Assembly: GCA_013330915.1 (NCBI GenBank) | Contig: DUHK01000082.1 | Location: forward strand, 1 to 10,764 | Direction: 5' to 3' | Origin: Methanosphaera sp. | Lineage (GTDB): Archaea > Methanobacteriota > Methanobacteria > Methanobacteriales > Methanobacteriaceae | DNA: 10,764 nucleotides | Shown here: in pieces, positions 1 to 7,038 of the stretch | Position numbering within the stretch: position 1 is the first letter of the stretch | How the letters are laid out: every line of letters begins with the position of its first letter | The notes under the pieces: generated by a model | Database searches by the model: none | What the model was told of the DNA's origin: nothing | What the model saw: only the letters and a program-made list of their open reading frames with translations | Made by a program: the position numbers and the translations under genes

Positions 1-37
1 TACTTAGACAAAAGTAATCTTTTTATTATCCACCCCC

Positions 38-80
38 TCTTTTTTTATAATAATTTTTTTAACTGTTTTTAAAAATTTTT
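38..80 (+). terminator. T-tract terminator-like region of an upstream gene
   Basis: Four T-tracts lie at 40-46, 54-60, 66-70 and 76-80, preceded by a short C-rich stretch at 31-38. Runs of T on the coding strand without a strong hairpin are the usual intrinsic terminator in methanogenic archaea. No complete gene precedes it in the window, so the gene it would terminate lies to the left. This is inferred from base composition only. Confidence 0.45.
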
Positions 81-106
81 GATTGTTAAAAGTAATTTAC
101 TACCTT

Positions 107-157
107 AAACAAATATAGCATTAACATGCAATTAGTAAAATATAAGATTATCAGGTT
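107..157 (+). promoter_or_regulatory. Possible TATA promoter and Shine-Dalgarno of cbiD
   Basis: A TATA-like AAATATAG lies at 111-118. Archaeal start sites usually lie about 25 bases beyond the box centre, which would put this one near 139. That would give a leader of about 20-25 bases containing AGGT at 153-156, a partial Shine-Dalgarno just before the proposed ATT or ATA start of cbiD. The rest of 1-160 shows no recognisable cobalamin riboswitch or RNA gene. The box is weak and the region is AT-rich throughout. Confidence 0.3.
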
Positions 158-160
158 GGG

Positions 161-1267
161 ATTAAAATAGAACATCATGTAAATTCAAATGAGAAATCTG
201 GAATCACAACAGGAAGTGTTTCAACAGCTGCAAGTGTAGCTGCTTTATTAACCATACTTGGAAAGACACCGGAATTCGTTACAATTTCTGCTCCAAACTC
301 TGAATTAACTGTTGAAATTGAAAAAACCAAAAAAGTTAGTTCTGAGAAAGCTTCAGCCAGTGTCATCAAGCCAACTTACAATGATCCTGATGTGACAAGG
401 GGTATCCAAATCATTTCCGAAGTAACATTAACCGATGATGAAGGGGAAGTTAAAATCACTGCAGGCGAAGGTGTTGGTAAAGTAACAAAACCTGGACTGC
501 AAATACCCGTTGGCGAATATGCTATTAATCCAGTCCCACGTAAAATGATTTGTGAAAACGTTGAAAAATATTTGCCTTCAGGCAAAGGTGCAATAGTTAA
601 AATCATCATCCCTGAAGGGAAGAAATTAGCACCGAAAACCATGAACAGCAGACTGGGAATTGTTGATGGAATTTCAGTACTGGGAACAACCGGTATTGCA
701 AGACCAATGTCATCAAAAGCATATACCGATTCATTACGTGTTCAGATTGATGTTGCAATAGCTAACGATTACTATGATTTACTCTTTGTTCCGGGAAACA
801 TTGGAACACGCATAGCCAAGGAAAGACTGGTTATTGACGATGATGCAATAATTGAAATGAGTAATTTTGTAGGTTTTATGCTTGAAGAAGCAGAAAAAAC
901 AGAAAAAATAAATTCGATAACCCTTTTCGGACATGCAGGTAAGTTGATAAAAATAGCTGCCGGAATATTCAACACAAAACAGAGTGTTGCAGACGCTCGC
1001 CGTGAAATCATGACCTGTTATGCAGGACTTGTAGGAGCTAATACAGATACATTAAAGGACATTTATGAATGTATCACAACTGAAGACGTTATAAAAATTT
1101 TAGATAAGGAAAATATTACTACTGATGTTTTCGAATTGATTGCGGACAAAATTATAGAACTGTGTGAATTGAAGTTTGATATAAAATTTAATGTCATTAT
1201 AGTCAAAATGGATGGTGAAGTATTAACTCCGTCTAAAATAGATAGCATACCATTTGAATGGAAATAA
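161..1267 (+). CDS. cbiD: Cobalt-precorrin-5B C1-methyltransferase CbiD, non-canonical start
   Basis: CbiD methylates C1 of cobalt-precorrin-5B in the anaerobic (early cobalt insertion) corrin pathway, using S-adenosylmethionine. The family's N-terminal signature GITTGS is encoded at 200-217, followed by a small-residue helix. A DPDVT segment spans 383-397, and about residues 100-127 hold the conserved glycine-rich block (TAGEGVGKVTKPG, then NPVPR). NSRLGIVDGISVLGTTGI follows near 162-181, and GHAGKLIKIAAG near 257-268. The frame is open from the stop at 143-145 to 1267. It contains no ATG, GTG or TTG before the GTG at 392, which lies inside the conserved DPDVT block and cannot be the start. 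Starting at ATT 161 gives 368 residues, normal for the family, and ATA 167 gives 366. AGGT at 153-156 could serve either. A one-base indel in the A-run at 164-167 would instead join the frame to TTG 156 or ATG 126. The glycosyltransferase gene begins 11 bases after the stop. Product identity is firm; the start is not. Confidence 0.9.
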   Translation: MKIEHHVNSNEKSGITTGSVSTAASVAALLTILGKTPEFVTISAPNSELTVEIEKTKKVSSEKASASVIKPTYNDPDVTRGIQIISEVTLTDDEGEVKITAGEGVGKVTKPGLQIPVGEYAINPVPRKMICENVEKYLPSGKGAIVKIIIPEGKKLAPKTMNSRLGIVDGISVLGTTGIARPMSSKAYTDSLRVQIDVAIANDYYDLLFVPGNIGTRIAKERLVIDDDAIIEMSNFVGFMLEEAEKTEKINSITLFGHAGKLIKIAAGIFNTKQSVADARREIMTCYAGLVGANTDTLKDIYECITTEDVIKILDKENITTDVFELIADKIIELCELKFDIKFNVIIVKMDGEVLTPSKIDSIPFEWK

Positions 1268-1278
1268 GATGTGTTTTT

Positions 1279-2337
1279 ATGAATATTTGCATTATCGGCC
1301 AGTATCCACCGCAACTTGGTGGTGTTGCCACATATACCAAACAATTAGAGGATAAACTTGTCGAAGATGGACATGAGGTTTACGTACTGACATACAATCA
1401 GAACGTAAGTTCCCCATCTAACGTATTCAGAGCATCAAGTATAAACGTTCCATTACTTAGGGGACTCTCCTTTATCATTTCAAGCTATTTTCTCTTAAGA
1501 AAAATAGTTAATGAATACGACATTGATATTATCCATGCCAATTACATAGTTCCGCCGGGATTGGTATGTGTTTTAAACAAATCCAATGCAAGGAAAGTCA
1601 TAACAGTACATGGATCGGATATTAATATCCTGCCGAACAACAGGATTTTAAGACCTCTGATAAAATATGTTCTAAACAAATCAGATGAACTATATTTCGT
1701 TAGTGAAAAATTAAAGCAAAAAGCACAAATGTTGTGTGGGGAAGACATAAATGAAAAATCCGAAATTACACCCAACACCGTGAACATCAATAAATTTAAA
1801 CCTTTGGATGGAAAAAGAAAACTGCTGAATAATTATTCCCAACCAATCGTGGTTTTTATCGGAAATCTTGTTGAACAGAAAGGTTTAATATATTTATTGG
1901 AAGCCAAAAAACTTTCAGAAACACAGTACACCCTCCTAATCTACGGCGATGGCCCACAAAAGGAAATGCTGACAAATTACATTAAGGAAAACAAATTAAA
2001 TGACACATACCTTATGGGCAAAACACAAATACCCGAACAGATAATTCCTGAAGCAGACATTATGGTTTTGCCATCAATATCAGAAGGGGCCAGTATAATT
2101 GCACTCGAAAGCATGTCTTGTGCAAAAGCCTTGATATCCACGGATACTGGAAACATCACTTCCGTAATCACAAATAATGAGAATGGAATAATAATTCCTC
2201 CAAAAAATCCGGAATCATTGAAAAATGCTATAGATGATCTGGTAAATGACAAGCAAAAACGAGAAATGATTGGCAGGAATGCCAGAGAATTAATAGTGAA
2301 TAAATATTCACAAATGAATGTACCATACTTAAAATAA
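1279..2337 (+). CDS. GT4-family glycosyltransferase
   Basis: This is a cytosolic GT-B fold glycosyltransferase that should move a sugar from a nucleotide-sugar donor. The acceptor cannot be read from the sequence. The N-terminal half begins with strand NICIIGQYPPQLGGVATYT (residues 2-20), whose glycine loop is typical of the family, and has HGSDIN at 111-116. The C-terminal donor domain has FIGNLVEQKG (193-202), YGDGP (222-226) and the EX7E motif with E269 and E277 in SEGASIIALE. I start at ATG 1279 because strand 1 begins there; an ATG at 1258 would add seven unlikely residues and overlap cbiD. The protein has 352 residues and ends abruptly after a KYSQMN segment. Many relatives carry one more helix, and such a tail can be read in another frame (2322-2348), so a late frameshift is possible. 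A link to cobalamin or to surface glycans is not shown; the gene is probably co-transcribed with cbiD. Confidence 0.88.
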   Translation: MNICIIGQYPPQLGGVATYTKQLEDKLVEDGHEVYVLTYNQNVSSPSNVFRASSINVPLLRGLSFIISSYFLLRKIVNEYDIDIIHANYIVPPGLVCVLNKSNARKVITVHGSDINILPNNRILRPLIKYVLNKSDELYFVSEKLKQKAQMLCGEDINEKSEITPNTVNINKFKPLDGKRKLLNNYSQPIVVFIGNLVEQKGLIYLLEAKKLSETQYTLLIYGDGPQKEMLTNYIKENKLNDTYLMGKTQIPEQIIPEADIMVLPSISEGASIIALESMSCAKALISTDTGNITSVITNNENGIIIPPKNPESLKNAIDDLVNDKQKREMIGRNARELIVNKYSQMNVPYLK

Positions 2338-2352
2338 TAAGACAAAAATAAC

Positions 2353-2360
2353 AGGGGATG
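2353..2360 (+). promoter_or_regulatory. Shine-Dalgarno fixing the TTG start of hel308
   Basis: AGGGGATG lies five bases before TTG 2366 and resembles the archaeal GGAGGTGAT consensus. No ATG or GTG in the same frame lies between the preceding gene and the first conserved residues of hel308. The ATG inside this sequence (2358) reads only three codons before a stop. Confidence 0.55.
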
Positions 2361-2365
2361 TTCTC

Positions 2366-4450
2366 TTGAGTAATATAGATCCGAAAATTCAAGAAATTAT
2401 GAAGGAATGTTATCCTTTCATAGAAGAGTATAATCCTGCACAGCAAGCAGTAATTGATTCAGATTACATAGAAAAAAAAGACAATTTCATAATATCCATA
2501 CCTACCGCAAGTGGTAAAACTGTGTTGGGAGTACTTGCAATGCTTAAGGTATTGCTGGCTGGTGGAAAGGTTGTGTATGCCGTTCCGCTGATTTCACTGC
2601 AAAATGAAAAATATAAGGAATTCAAGATATTCGAACAGTACGGATACAAGGTGGGTAAACATCCTTCCAGTAATGACATATCAGTCATGGTTTTTGAATC
2701 CTTTGATGCATTAACAAGATTTTCCCTGAATACCCTACATGAAATTGATCTTGTAATAATAGACGAATTCCACATGATTGGTGATTACTCCAGAGGACCA
2801 ACAATTGAATGTGCAATTACAAGAATTAAAGAACAAAACAAGGGAATTAGAATAATAGCACTGTCGGCAACCCTTCAAAACATGGATGAAATGGCACACT
2901 GGTTGGAAGCTGAAGTGGTTACACACGATTATCGTCCCGTACCATTACACAAGGAGGTATTGTGTGCAGAGGAATTCGGAACAAAGGATAAAAACAACCT
3001 GGTATTCAAAATCCTTAACGATACATTAAACGATTCTTCACAAATGTTAACATTTGTTTCAACCAGACGTTTCACCGAATCATTAGCACAAAACATGGCC
3101 AAAAAGATTGGAAGATACATACCTGACGGCAAAAGGGAAATATTCAAGGACATAGCAGAGGAAATACTGGAAGTTCCAAGAAGAAGAAATACCCAGCCGA
3201 CAGAAGTGTGTTACAGACTGGCAGAATGTATTGAAAACGGTATTGCCTTCCACCATGCAGGTCTATTTGACAGACAAAAGGAGATAATAGAAGAGGAATT
3301 TGTTAAGGGAAATTTACTGATGATTACTGCAACTCCAAGTTTGATGTATGGAGTAAACCTTCCTTCCAAGAATGTTGTGATAAGAGATTACAACCGATGG
3401 ACAGATCAGGGACAGACAAACATCCCGGTATTTGATTATGAACAGATGTCCGGAAGGGCTGGAAGACCAGGATTTGATACTGAAGGATATTCCTATCTTC
3501 TGGCAAAAACTTATGATGAAGCATTTAATCTGGATGAATTTTATGTCCATGGTGAAATAGAGGTAACAAATTCAAAGTTAATAGATAACGATGATGCAGT
3601 TCTAAAACAGATTATAACCCAAGTTTCAAGTGGTTTTGCCAAGGACATAGATGACTTGATAGAGTTTTTCAACAAAACATTCTACGGATTCCAGATATCC
3701 CACACATACAACACCATGAGTTTCGGATTTTCTGACGAATCCATAAAATATGAAATATCAAGTGCTCTGGAGTATCTTATACAAAATGGAATAATACGCC
3801 TGTCACCTTCTGGACTGCAGACAACACCCTTTGGTACATTGATTTCCAGAAACAATTATGCTGTTAAAACAGCAGTGAAACTGAAAGATTACTCCAACAT
3901 GATGGGAGATACATTCAACATAGGATCATTAATATATGAAATATCCAAAACATACGATATGCCGAAAATCAACACTAAATTCAAAGCAAACAAGGACAAC
4001 ATCAAGGAGGTTCTAAGTAGACACGATGTTTACATCAGCTTTGTACAAAATGATGAAGCCACTGCCGCCAGCCTGCTTGAATGGATTAACGAACATAAGG
4101 AGTTTGAAATTGAGAATTACCTGAAAGTCTATGCGGCCTCAACAAGACGTGCAAGCTATGAGGCTTCAAATATTGTCAAGTACTTCCATGACATATGTGA
4201 AGTGCTGGGAAACTACAAGTTCCTTCCCGAAATCGACAAGCTAAGTTCAAGATTGTATTACGGTGTTAAAGAAGAGCTGATACCACTGGTTATTGGTATC
4301 AAAAGACTTGGTCGTCAAAGAGCACGTAGCCTGGTTGATGCATTTGGAAACAACTTAAGCCAGGTGAGTGCAAATGAACTTATGAAGGTAGAGGGAATAG
4401 GTGAAGCTACCGCCAACAACATCATAGAATTTTATAATAACAAAAACTAA
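2366..4450 (+). CDS. hel308: ATP-dependent DNA helicase Hel308 (Hjm)
   Basis: Hel308 is an archaeal superfamily 2, Ski2-like 3'-5' DNA helicase that acts on forked and branched DNA at stalled replication forks. All core motifs are present: a Q-motif-like YNPAQQ at 22-27, Walker A PTASGKT at 46-52, DEFH at 133-136, SATL at 167-170, FVSTRR at 230-235, TATPSLMYGVNLP at 321-333 and QMSGRAGRPG at 360-369. After the two RecA domains come a winged-helix region (about 400-490), a helical ratchet domain, and a C-terminal helix-hairpin-helix region (about 643-690) containing IKRLGRQRARS and VEGIGEATANNI. The 694 residues match the roughly 690 usual for Methanobacteriales. The start is TTG with a good ribosome site; no earlier start exists in frame. 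It begins 28 bases after the glycosyltransferase stop, so it may share that transcript. Confidence 0.95.
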   Translation: MSNIDPKIQEIMKECYPFIEEYNPAQQAVIDSDYIEKKDNFIISIPTASGKTVLGVLAMLKVLLAGGKVVYAVPLISLQNEKYKEFKIFEQYGYKVGKHPSSNDISVMVFESFDALTRFSLNTLHEIDLVIIDEFHMIGDYSRGPTIECAITRIKEQNKGIRIIALSATLQNMDEMAHWLEAEVVTHDYRPVPLHKEVLCAEEFGTKDKNNLVFKILNDTLNDSSQMLTFVSTRRFTESLAQNMAKKIGRYIPDGKREIFKDIAEEILEVPRRRNTQPTEVCYRLAECIENGIAFHHAGLFDRQKEIIEEEFVKGNLLMITATPSLMYGVNLPSKNVVIRDYNRWTDQGQTNIPVFDYEQMSGRAGRPGFDTEGYSYLLAKTYDEAFNLDEFYVHGEIEVTNSKLIDNDDAVLKQIITQVSSGFAKDIDDLIEFFNKTFYGFQISHTYNTMSFGFSDESIKYEISSALEYLIQNGIIRLSPSGLQTTPFGTLISRNNYAVKTAVKLKDYSNMMGDTFNIGSLIYEISKTYDMPKINTKFKANKDNIKEVLSRHDVYISFVQNDEATAASLLEWINEHKEFEIENYLKVYAASTRRASYEASNIVKYFHDICEVLGNYKFLPEIDKLSSRLYYGVKEELIPLVIGIKRLGRQRARSLVDAFGNNLSQVSANELMKVEGIGEATANNIIEFYNNKN

Positions 4451-4500
4451 ATATTTATTAAGTTTGTAATAAAAATAGTTCTACAAGAGACTTATTGAGG
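4448..4500 (+). promoter_or_regulatory. Possible promoter and ribosome site of the DUF2115-like gene
   Basis: ATATTTATTA at 4451-4460 could be a TATA box, with transcription from about 4481. TTGAGG at 4495-4500 is a Shine-Dalgarno nine bases before ATG 4510, and decides that start over the in-frame TTG at 4495, which lies inside it. Read-through from hel308 is equally possible. Confidence 0.35.
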
Positions 4501-4509
4501 AAAAATAGT

Positions 4510-5025
4510 ATGGTTGAAGCTTATTTAGGAATGAGTTTAAATGATTTAAAAATTCTTATTAAACAAAGGATTAAAGAAGTAACTTTGGAAGATTTATACA
4601 GTTTATCATTCTTTTTTAATGATGAAATGATTTATTTACCAAGAGAGTATAAGAAAGAATATTCAGAATCAGTTTTGAATGTGACAATGAACAGATTTAT
4701 TGCATTAAAAAATGATGAAAACTCTTATTATGGTGATTTAGACAAACAAGATATATCCATCATAAACAAACTATTACAACCAAACGATACTGTTATTAAT
4801 AATATATTAAATATCATAGTAATATACACAACGTACTTTTTAAATGAACCCATTCATCCACTGGGAACCAAATTCCCTGGACAGGTAAGCATTTATTGTG
4901 ATGGACTGGACTACTACTGTCCCGTGAAAAAATTCCATCTCAACAACAAAAAATCACTATGTAAAATTTGCGTTGCAAAAGTTTCGGAGGGGGAAAACCA
5001 TGACAAAAACGAAAGATCTCTTTGA
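4510..5025 (+). CDS. DUF2115-like (UPF0305) protein with a four-cysteine motif
   Basis: The function is unknown. The 171-residue protein is mostly helical in its N-terminal two thirds (VEAYLGMSLNDLKILIKQRI and following). It ends with a compact region, about residues 117-157, that contains HPLGTKFPG and then four cysteines spaced C-x7-C and C-x2-C (YCDGLDYYCPVK, LCKIC), separated by a basic loop. This pattern suggests a zinc ribbon or another metal site. From memory, the length, the cysteines and the position after hel308 fit the DUF2115/UPF0305 family of methanogens. I chose ATG 4510 because a GAGG Shine-Dalgarno precedes it; TTG 4495 would add five residues and lose that site. Its last 26 bases overlap the next gene, implying translational coupling. 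The family call is moderately sure; a role with Hel308 is inferred from position only. Confidence 0.75.
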   Translation: MVEAYLGMSLNDLKILIKQRIKEVTLEDLYSLSFFFNDEMIYLPREYKKEYSESVLNVTMNRFIALKNDENSYYGDLDKQDISIINKLLQPNDTVINNILNIIVIYTTYFLNEPIHPLGTKFPGQVSIYCDGLDYYCPVKKFHLNNKKSLCKICVAKVSEGENHDKNERSL

Positions 5026-5353
5026 AAAAAGAATAAATGAAAAAACACAGATTCATGAAGCAATTTTTAAAAAGGAAATGAAAAATCTTGAACAAACAAT
5101 TAAAAATGAAAAATATACTGTCGAAACCATGATATCAAAAACAGGTCTTGGAGAAGTTTATCATGACCTGATTGATTCAAAGGACAAACTAAACTCCGAT
5201 TATCAAAGCAAATTCAATAAAACATACCACAGCATTGATGTAGAATTATATAAACTAAATAAACAAATAGAAAATAAAAGCAAGATGGTTAATTACAAAT
5301 ATAACAATAAAAAAGAAAAAGTAATTGACAAAGTTCTTCGTCAAATAATGTAG
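5000..5353 (+). CDS. Small charged helical protein of unknown function
   Basis: I do not recognise this 117-residue protein. It is lysine- and glutamate-rich, has no cysteine and no hydrophobic segment, and appears almost wholly helical. It looks like two coiled-coil-like stretches, residues 3-47 and about 58-114, broken by ISKTGLGEVYHDL near 45-57. ATG 5000 follows a strong GGAGGGGG ribosome site (4986-4993) that lies inside the DUF2115-like gene, so both are translated from one message with a 26-base overlap. The in-frame ATG at 4973 lacks such a site. The layout resembles small nucleic-acid-binding or adaptor proteins, but composition alone cannot show this. Its stop lies seven bases from the end of a gene on the opposite strand. 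Confidence 0.75.
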   Translation: MTKTKDLFEKRINEKTQIHEAIFKKEMKNLEQTIKNEKYTVETMISKTGLGEVYHDLIDSKDKLNSDYQSKFNKTYHSIDVELYKLNKQIENKSKMVNYKYNNKKEKVIDKVLRQIM

Positions 5354-5354
5354 A

Positions 5355-5397
5355 AGGAGTTATCCTCCTCCTACTGCATCTGAACTCATTTCAGATG
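5355..5397. terminator. Tandem hairpins at the convergent gene junction
   Basis: A five-base stem AGGAG/CTCCT (5355-5359 with 5365-5369, loop of five) is followed by a perfect eight-base stem CATCTGAA/TTCAGATG (5377-5384 with 5390-5397, loop of five). They begin two bases after the plus-strand stop and lie in the last codons of the minus-strand gene. A T-rich stretch follows on the plus strand (from about 5407). They may limit transcription from both sides, but no clean T-run sits directly against a stem. Confidence 0.35.
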
Positions 5398-5668
5398 TAA
5401 TGGAATGTTTTAATTGTTCTTTAATATCATCCACTGATAATTCTTCTTTATCATCATCATTAGTTCTCGTTTTAGCATATTTTTTATCGGTTAATTCAAC
5501 GTATTTTGTATTGTACCACAGGCGTGTTAAGTCATCAACAGCTATAAGTACCCAATCACCCTTTTCATCTGTTTTTATATCTAAAACTTCACCTATAGTT
5601 CCAACACTTGTATAAATAATATATGAACCCACTTCAAGTTCATTTCCTATTTTATCTTTAACAGACAT
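5360..5668 (-). CDS. DUF2098-like archaeal protein
   Basis: The function is unknown. The first 60 residues look like a small beta-barrel: VGSYIIYTSVGTIGEVLDI (13-31), DWVLIAVDDLTRLWYNTKYV (38-57). This matches what I recall of the DUF2098 proteins of methanogens, where a 'position, time or threshold' barrel similar to KOW/SH3 folds is followed by a variable tail. Residues 60-102 are hydrophilic and acidic (NDDDKEELSVDD) and probably disordered, ending in three glycines. The start ATG has AAGGAAG upstream on the minus strand (about 5676-5682). The gene lies 34 bases downstream of the Sua5 gene and is probably co-transcribed with it. The barrel fold is an inference from the strand and glycine pattern. 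Confidence 0.75.
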   Translation of the reverse strand: MSVKDKIGNELEVGSYIIYTSVGTIGEVLDIKTDEKGDWVLIAVDDLTRLWYNTKYVELTDKKYAKTRTNDDDKEELSVDDIKEQLKHSITSEMSSDAVGGG

Positions 5669-5702
5669 AATAAAACTTCCTTAACTAATCTTTTATCAAC
5701 AC

Positions 5703-6320
5703 TCATAAATTAATCTTTAGAATGTCCCTTAATAATTTTTCATCACATTTACCCTTTCTTACAACAACCGGCTTTTCTTTTGTCAAATCAATAATAGTTG
5801 ATGGCTGATTGTTTTCAAGTTTACCCTGGTCGATATAAATTTCTATATTATCCCCCAACTGTTCTTGTATTTGAAAGATATCTGATGGAGTATCCTGATC
5901 AGAAATATTTGCACTGGTGCTTGTTATTGGAAAATCACGAGTTAATGCATGTGAAACCTCATTACATGGTATTCTTATGCCAACAATTGATGTGTTTGCA
6001 GTCAGTATTGGATTGATGTCCTCTTTTTTCCACAATAAAAAGGTATAAGGTCCGGGCAATGCATCGTGAAGTATCTGTTTAATCGTGTTATTAACCACAA
6101 CGTATTCTTCCAGCTGATTAATGTCATGAAAACAGATTGATACTGCCTTATCAAATGAACGTCTTTTGGTTTCATAGACCTTTCTTATAGCAGAAAGATT
6201 ATTTATGTCTGCAGCAATACCGTAAATTGTATCAGTCGGATAAACAACCAAATTTCCATTTTTTAATGAATCAATTACTTTTTCGAGATTATCTCCATCA
6301 TTGTAGCTTAATACATTCAT
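5703..6320 (-). CDS. sua5: L-threonylcarbamoyladenylate synthase (Sua5/YrdC family)
   Basis: This enzyme makes threonylcarbamoyl-AMP from threonine, bicarbonate and ATP. The KEOPS complex then uses it to form t6A37 on ANN-reading tRNAs in the cytosol. The protein has 205 residues and consists of the YrdC domain alone, without the C-terminal Sua5 extension. Signature elements are VVYPTDTIYGIAAD (25-38), the basic patch ETKRRSFDKAVSI (50-62), LPGPYTFLL (89-96), VGIRIPCN (113-120) and TSTSANISDQDTPSD (133-147). These cover the nucleotide- and threonine-binding residues. DUF2098-like follows 34 bases downstream. Upstream is a short AT-rich divergent promoter region, and the start lacks a clear Shine-Dalgarno, so a very short leader is likely. 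The assignment is strong; single-domain archaeal versions are common. Confidence 0.93.
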   Translation of the reverse strand: MNVLSYNDGDNLEKVIDSLKNGNLVVYPTDTIYGIAADINNLSAIRKVYETKRRSFDKAVSICFHDINQLEEYVVVNNTIKQILHDALPGPYTFLLWKKEDINPILTANTSIVGIRIPCNEVSHALTRDFPITSTSANISDQDTPSDIFQIQEQLGDNIEIYIDQGKLENNQPSTIIDLTKEKPVVVRKGKCDEKLLRDILKINL

Positions 6321-6385
6321 TCTATCATTTTTTATAAAATATTCAATTATTAATTATATATATTTAAATTTATAAATAAAATAGT
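6321..6385. promoter_or_regulatory. Divergent promoters of sua5 and the CDP-alcohol phosphotransferase
   Basis: This 65-bp spacer is almost pure AT. On the plus strand a TATA box ATATATATTTAAAT (6356-6369) is centred about 24 bases before ATG 6386, the usual TATA-to-start distance. No Shine-Dalgarno lies before that ATG, so the message is probably leaderless or nearly so. On the minus strand, TATATAATTAATTG (6347-6360) lies about 30 bases before the sua5 ATG. The two boxes nearly abut, so factor binding for one gene may affect the other. Confidence 0.55.
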
Positions 6386-6964
6386 ATGCTAAATGATAAA
6401 TTACGACCACAAACGAATAAAATTACTGACCAAATTGGTGAAAAAATAGAAATAGACCCTAATATTGTGACCTTAATTGGTTTACTTATTAGTATTTTCT
6501 CAGGAGTATTATTCGCATCAGGTAATTTAGCTGCAGGAGCATTATTTATAATTATTAGTGGAATTTGTGACATGATTGACGGTGCAATAGCCCGTTCACA
6601 CAATCGTAGAACAAAATTTGGAGGATTTTTAGATTCAACTTGTGATCGTTTTGCAGATGCTGCAATACTTATAGGTATCATTTATAGCGGATTTGTTGAT
6701 CCAATATTAGGAGCTTTAGCAATACACGCTTCAATTACTGTAAGCTACGTTCGTTCAAGAGCCGAACAGGAAGGAATAAAATGTTCTGTGGGAATAGCAG
6801 AACGTGCTGAAAGATTACTTATCATTACTATCGGTTCAATAATAGCAGCAATAGCAGGCGGTTCACATATGATAATGATATGTGCTATCGGTTTATTAAC
6901 TGTACTAAGTTATATTACTGTTTTCCAAAGAGTATACCATGCTTTAATGAACTTAGACGACTAA
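6386..6964 (+). CDS. CDP-alcohol phosphotransferase, likely archaetidylinositol phosphate synthase
   Basis: Family members transfer a phosphoryl-linked lipid from a CDP-lipid to an alcohol at the membrane. The catalytic signature D-x2-D-G-x2-A-R-x8-G-x3-D-x3-D is complete: D62, D65, G66, A69, R70, G79, D83 and D87. The hydrophobic segments (about 27-45, 47-62, 91-112, 143-160 and 162-182) fit a six-helix membrane protein of 192 residues. The short length and SYVRSRAEQEG...VGIAERAERL after the signature resemble the archaeal enzymes that join CDP-archaeol to inositol phosphate, but phosphatidylglycerophosphate- or serine-type activity cannot be excluded by eye. There is no ribosome site before ATG 6386 and a TATA box sits about 24 bases away, suggesting leaderless translation. 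An eight-T run follows the stop, so it is probably a single-gene unit. Confidence 0.87.
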   Translation: MLNDKLRPQTNKITDQIGEKIEIDPNIVTLIGLLISIFSGVLFASGNLAAGALFIIISGICDMIDGAIARSHNRRTKFGGFLDSTCDRFADAAILIGIIYSGFVDPILGALAIHASITVSYVRSRAEQEGIKCSVGIAERAERLLIITIGSIIAAIAGGSHMIMICAIGLLTVLSYITVFQRVYHALMNLDD

Positions 6965-6977
6965 CCCTCCTATAATA

Positions 6978-6985
6978 TTTTTTTT
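6978..6985 (+). terminator. T8 terminator after the CDP-alcohol phosphotransferase
   Basis: An uninterrupted run of eight T residues starts 14 bases after the stop codon, as is usual for archaeal intrinsic termination. A second T-rich stretch (7011-7025) lies before the next gene and may strengthen it. Confidence 0.5.
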
Positions 6986-7038
6986 ACCTGAGACCGAATT
7001 ATACCAACTATTTTTTTATTTTTAATTGAGATGATAAG

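Noticed and set aside
1..160. Cobalamin riboswitch upstream of cbiD
   Set aside because: The region is too AT-rich and shows no B12-box or multi-stem pattern. Such riboswitches are also not expected in these archaea.
392..1267. A shorter cbiD starting at GTG 392
   Set aside because: The upstream codons in the same frame encode the family's conserved N-terminus, and GTG 392 falls within a conserved block.
2464..2775. Antisense open frame within hel308
   Set aside because: It is wholly inside a certain helicase gene, has no family motif, and similar open frames arise often opposite AT-rich coding sequence.
5400..5615. Plus-strand open frame opposite the DUF2098-like gene
   Set aside because: It is a serine-rich complement of the acidic tail of the minus-strand gene and lacks a promoter or ribosome site.
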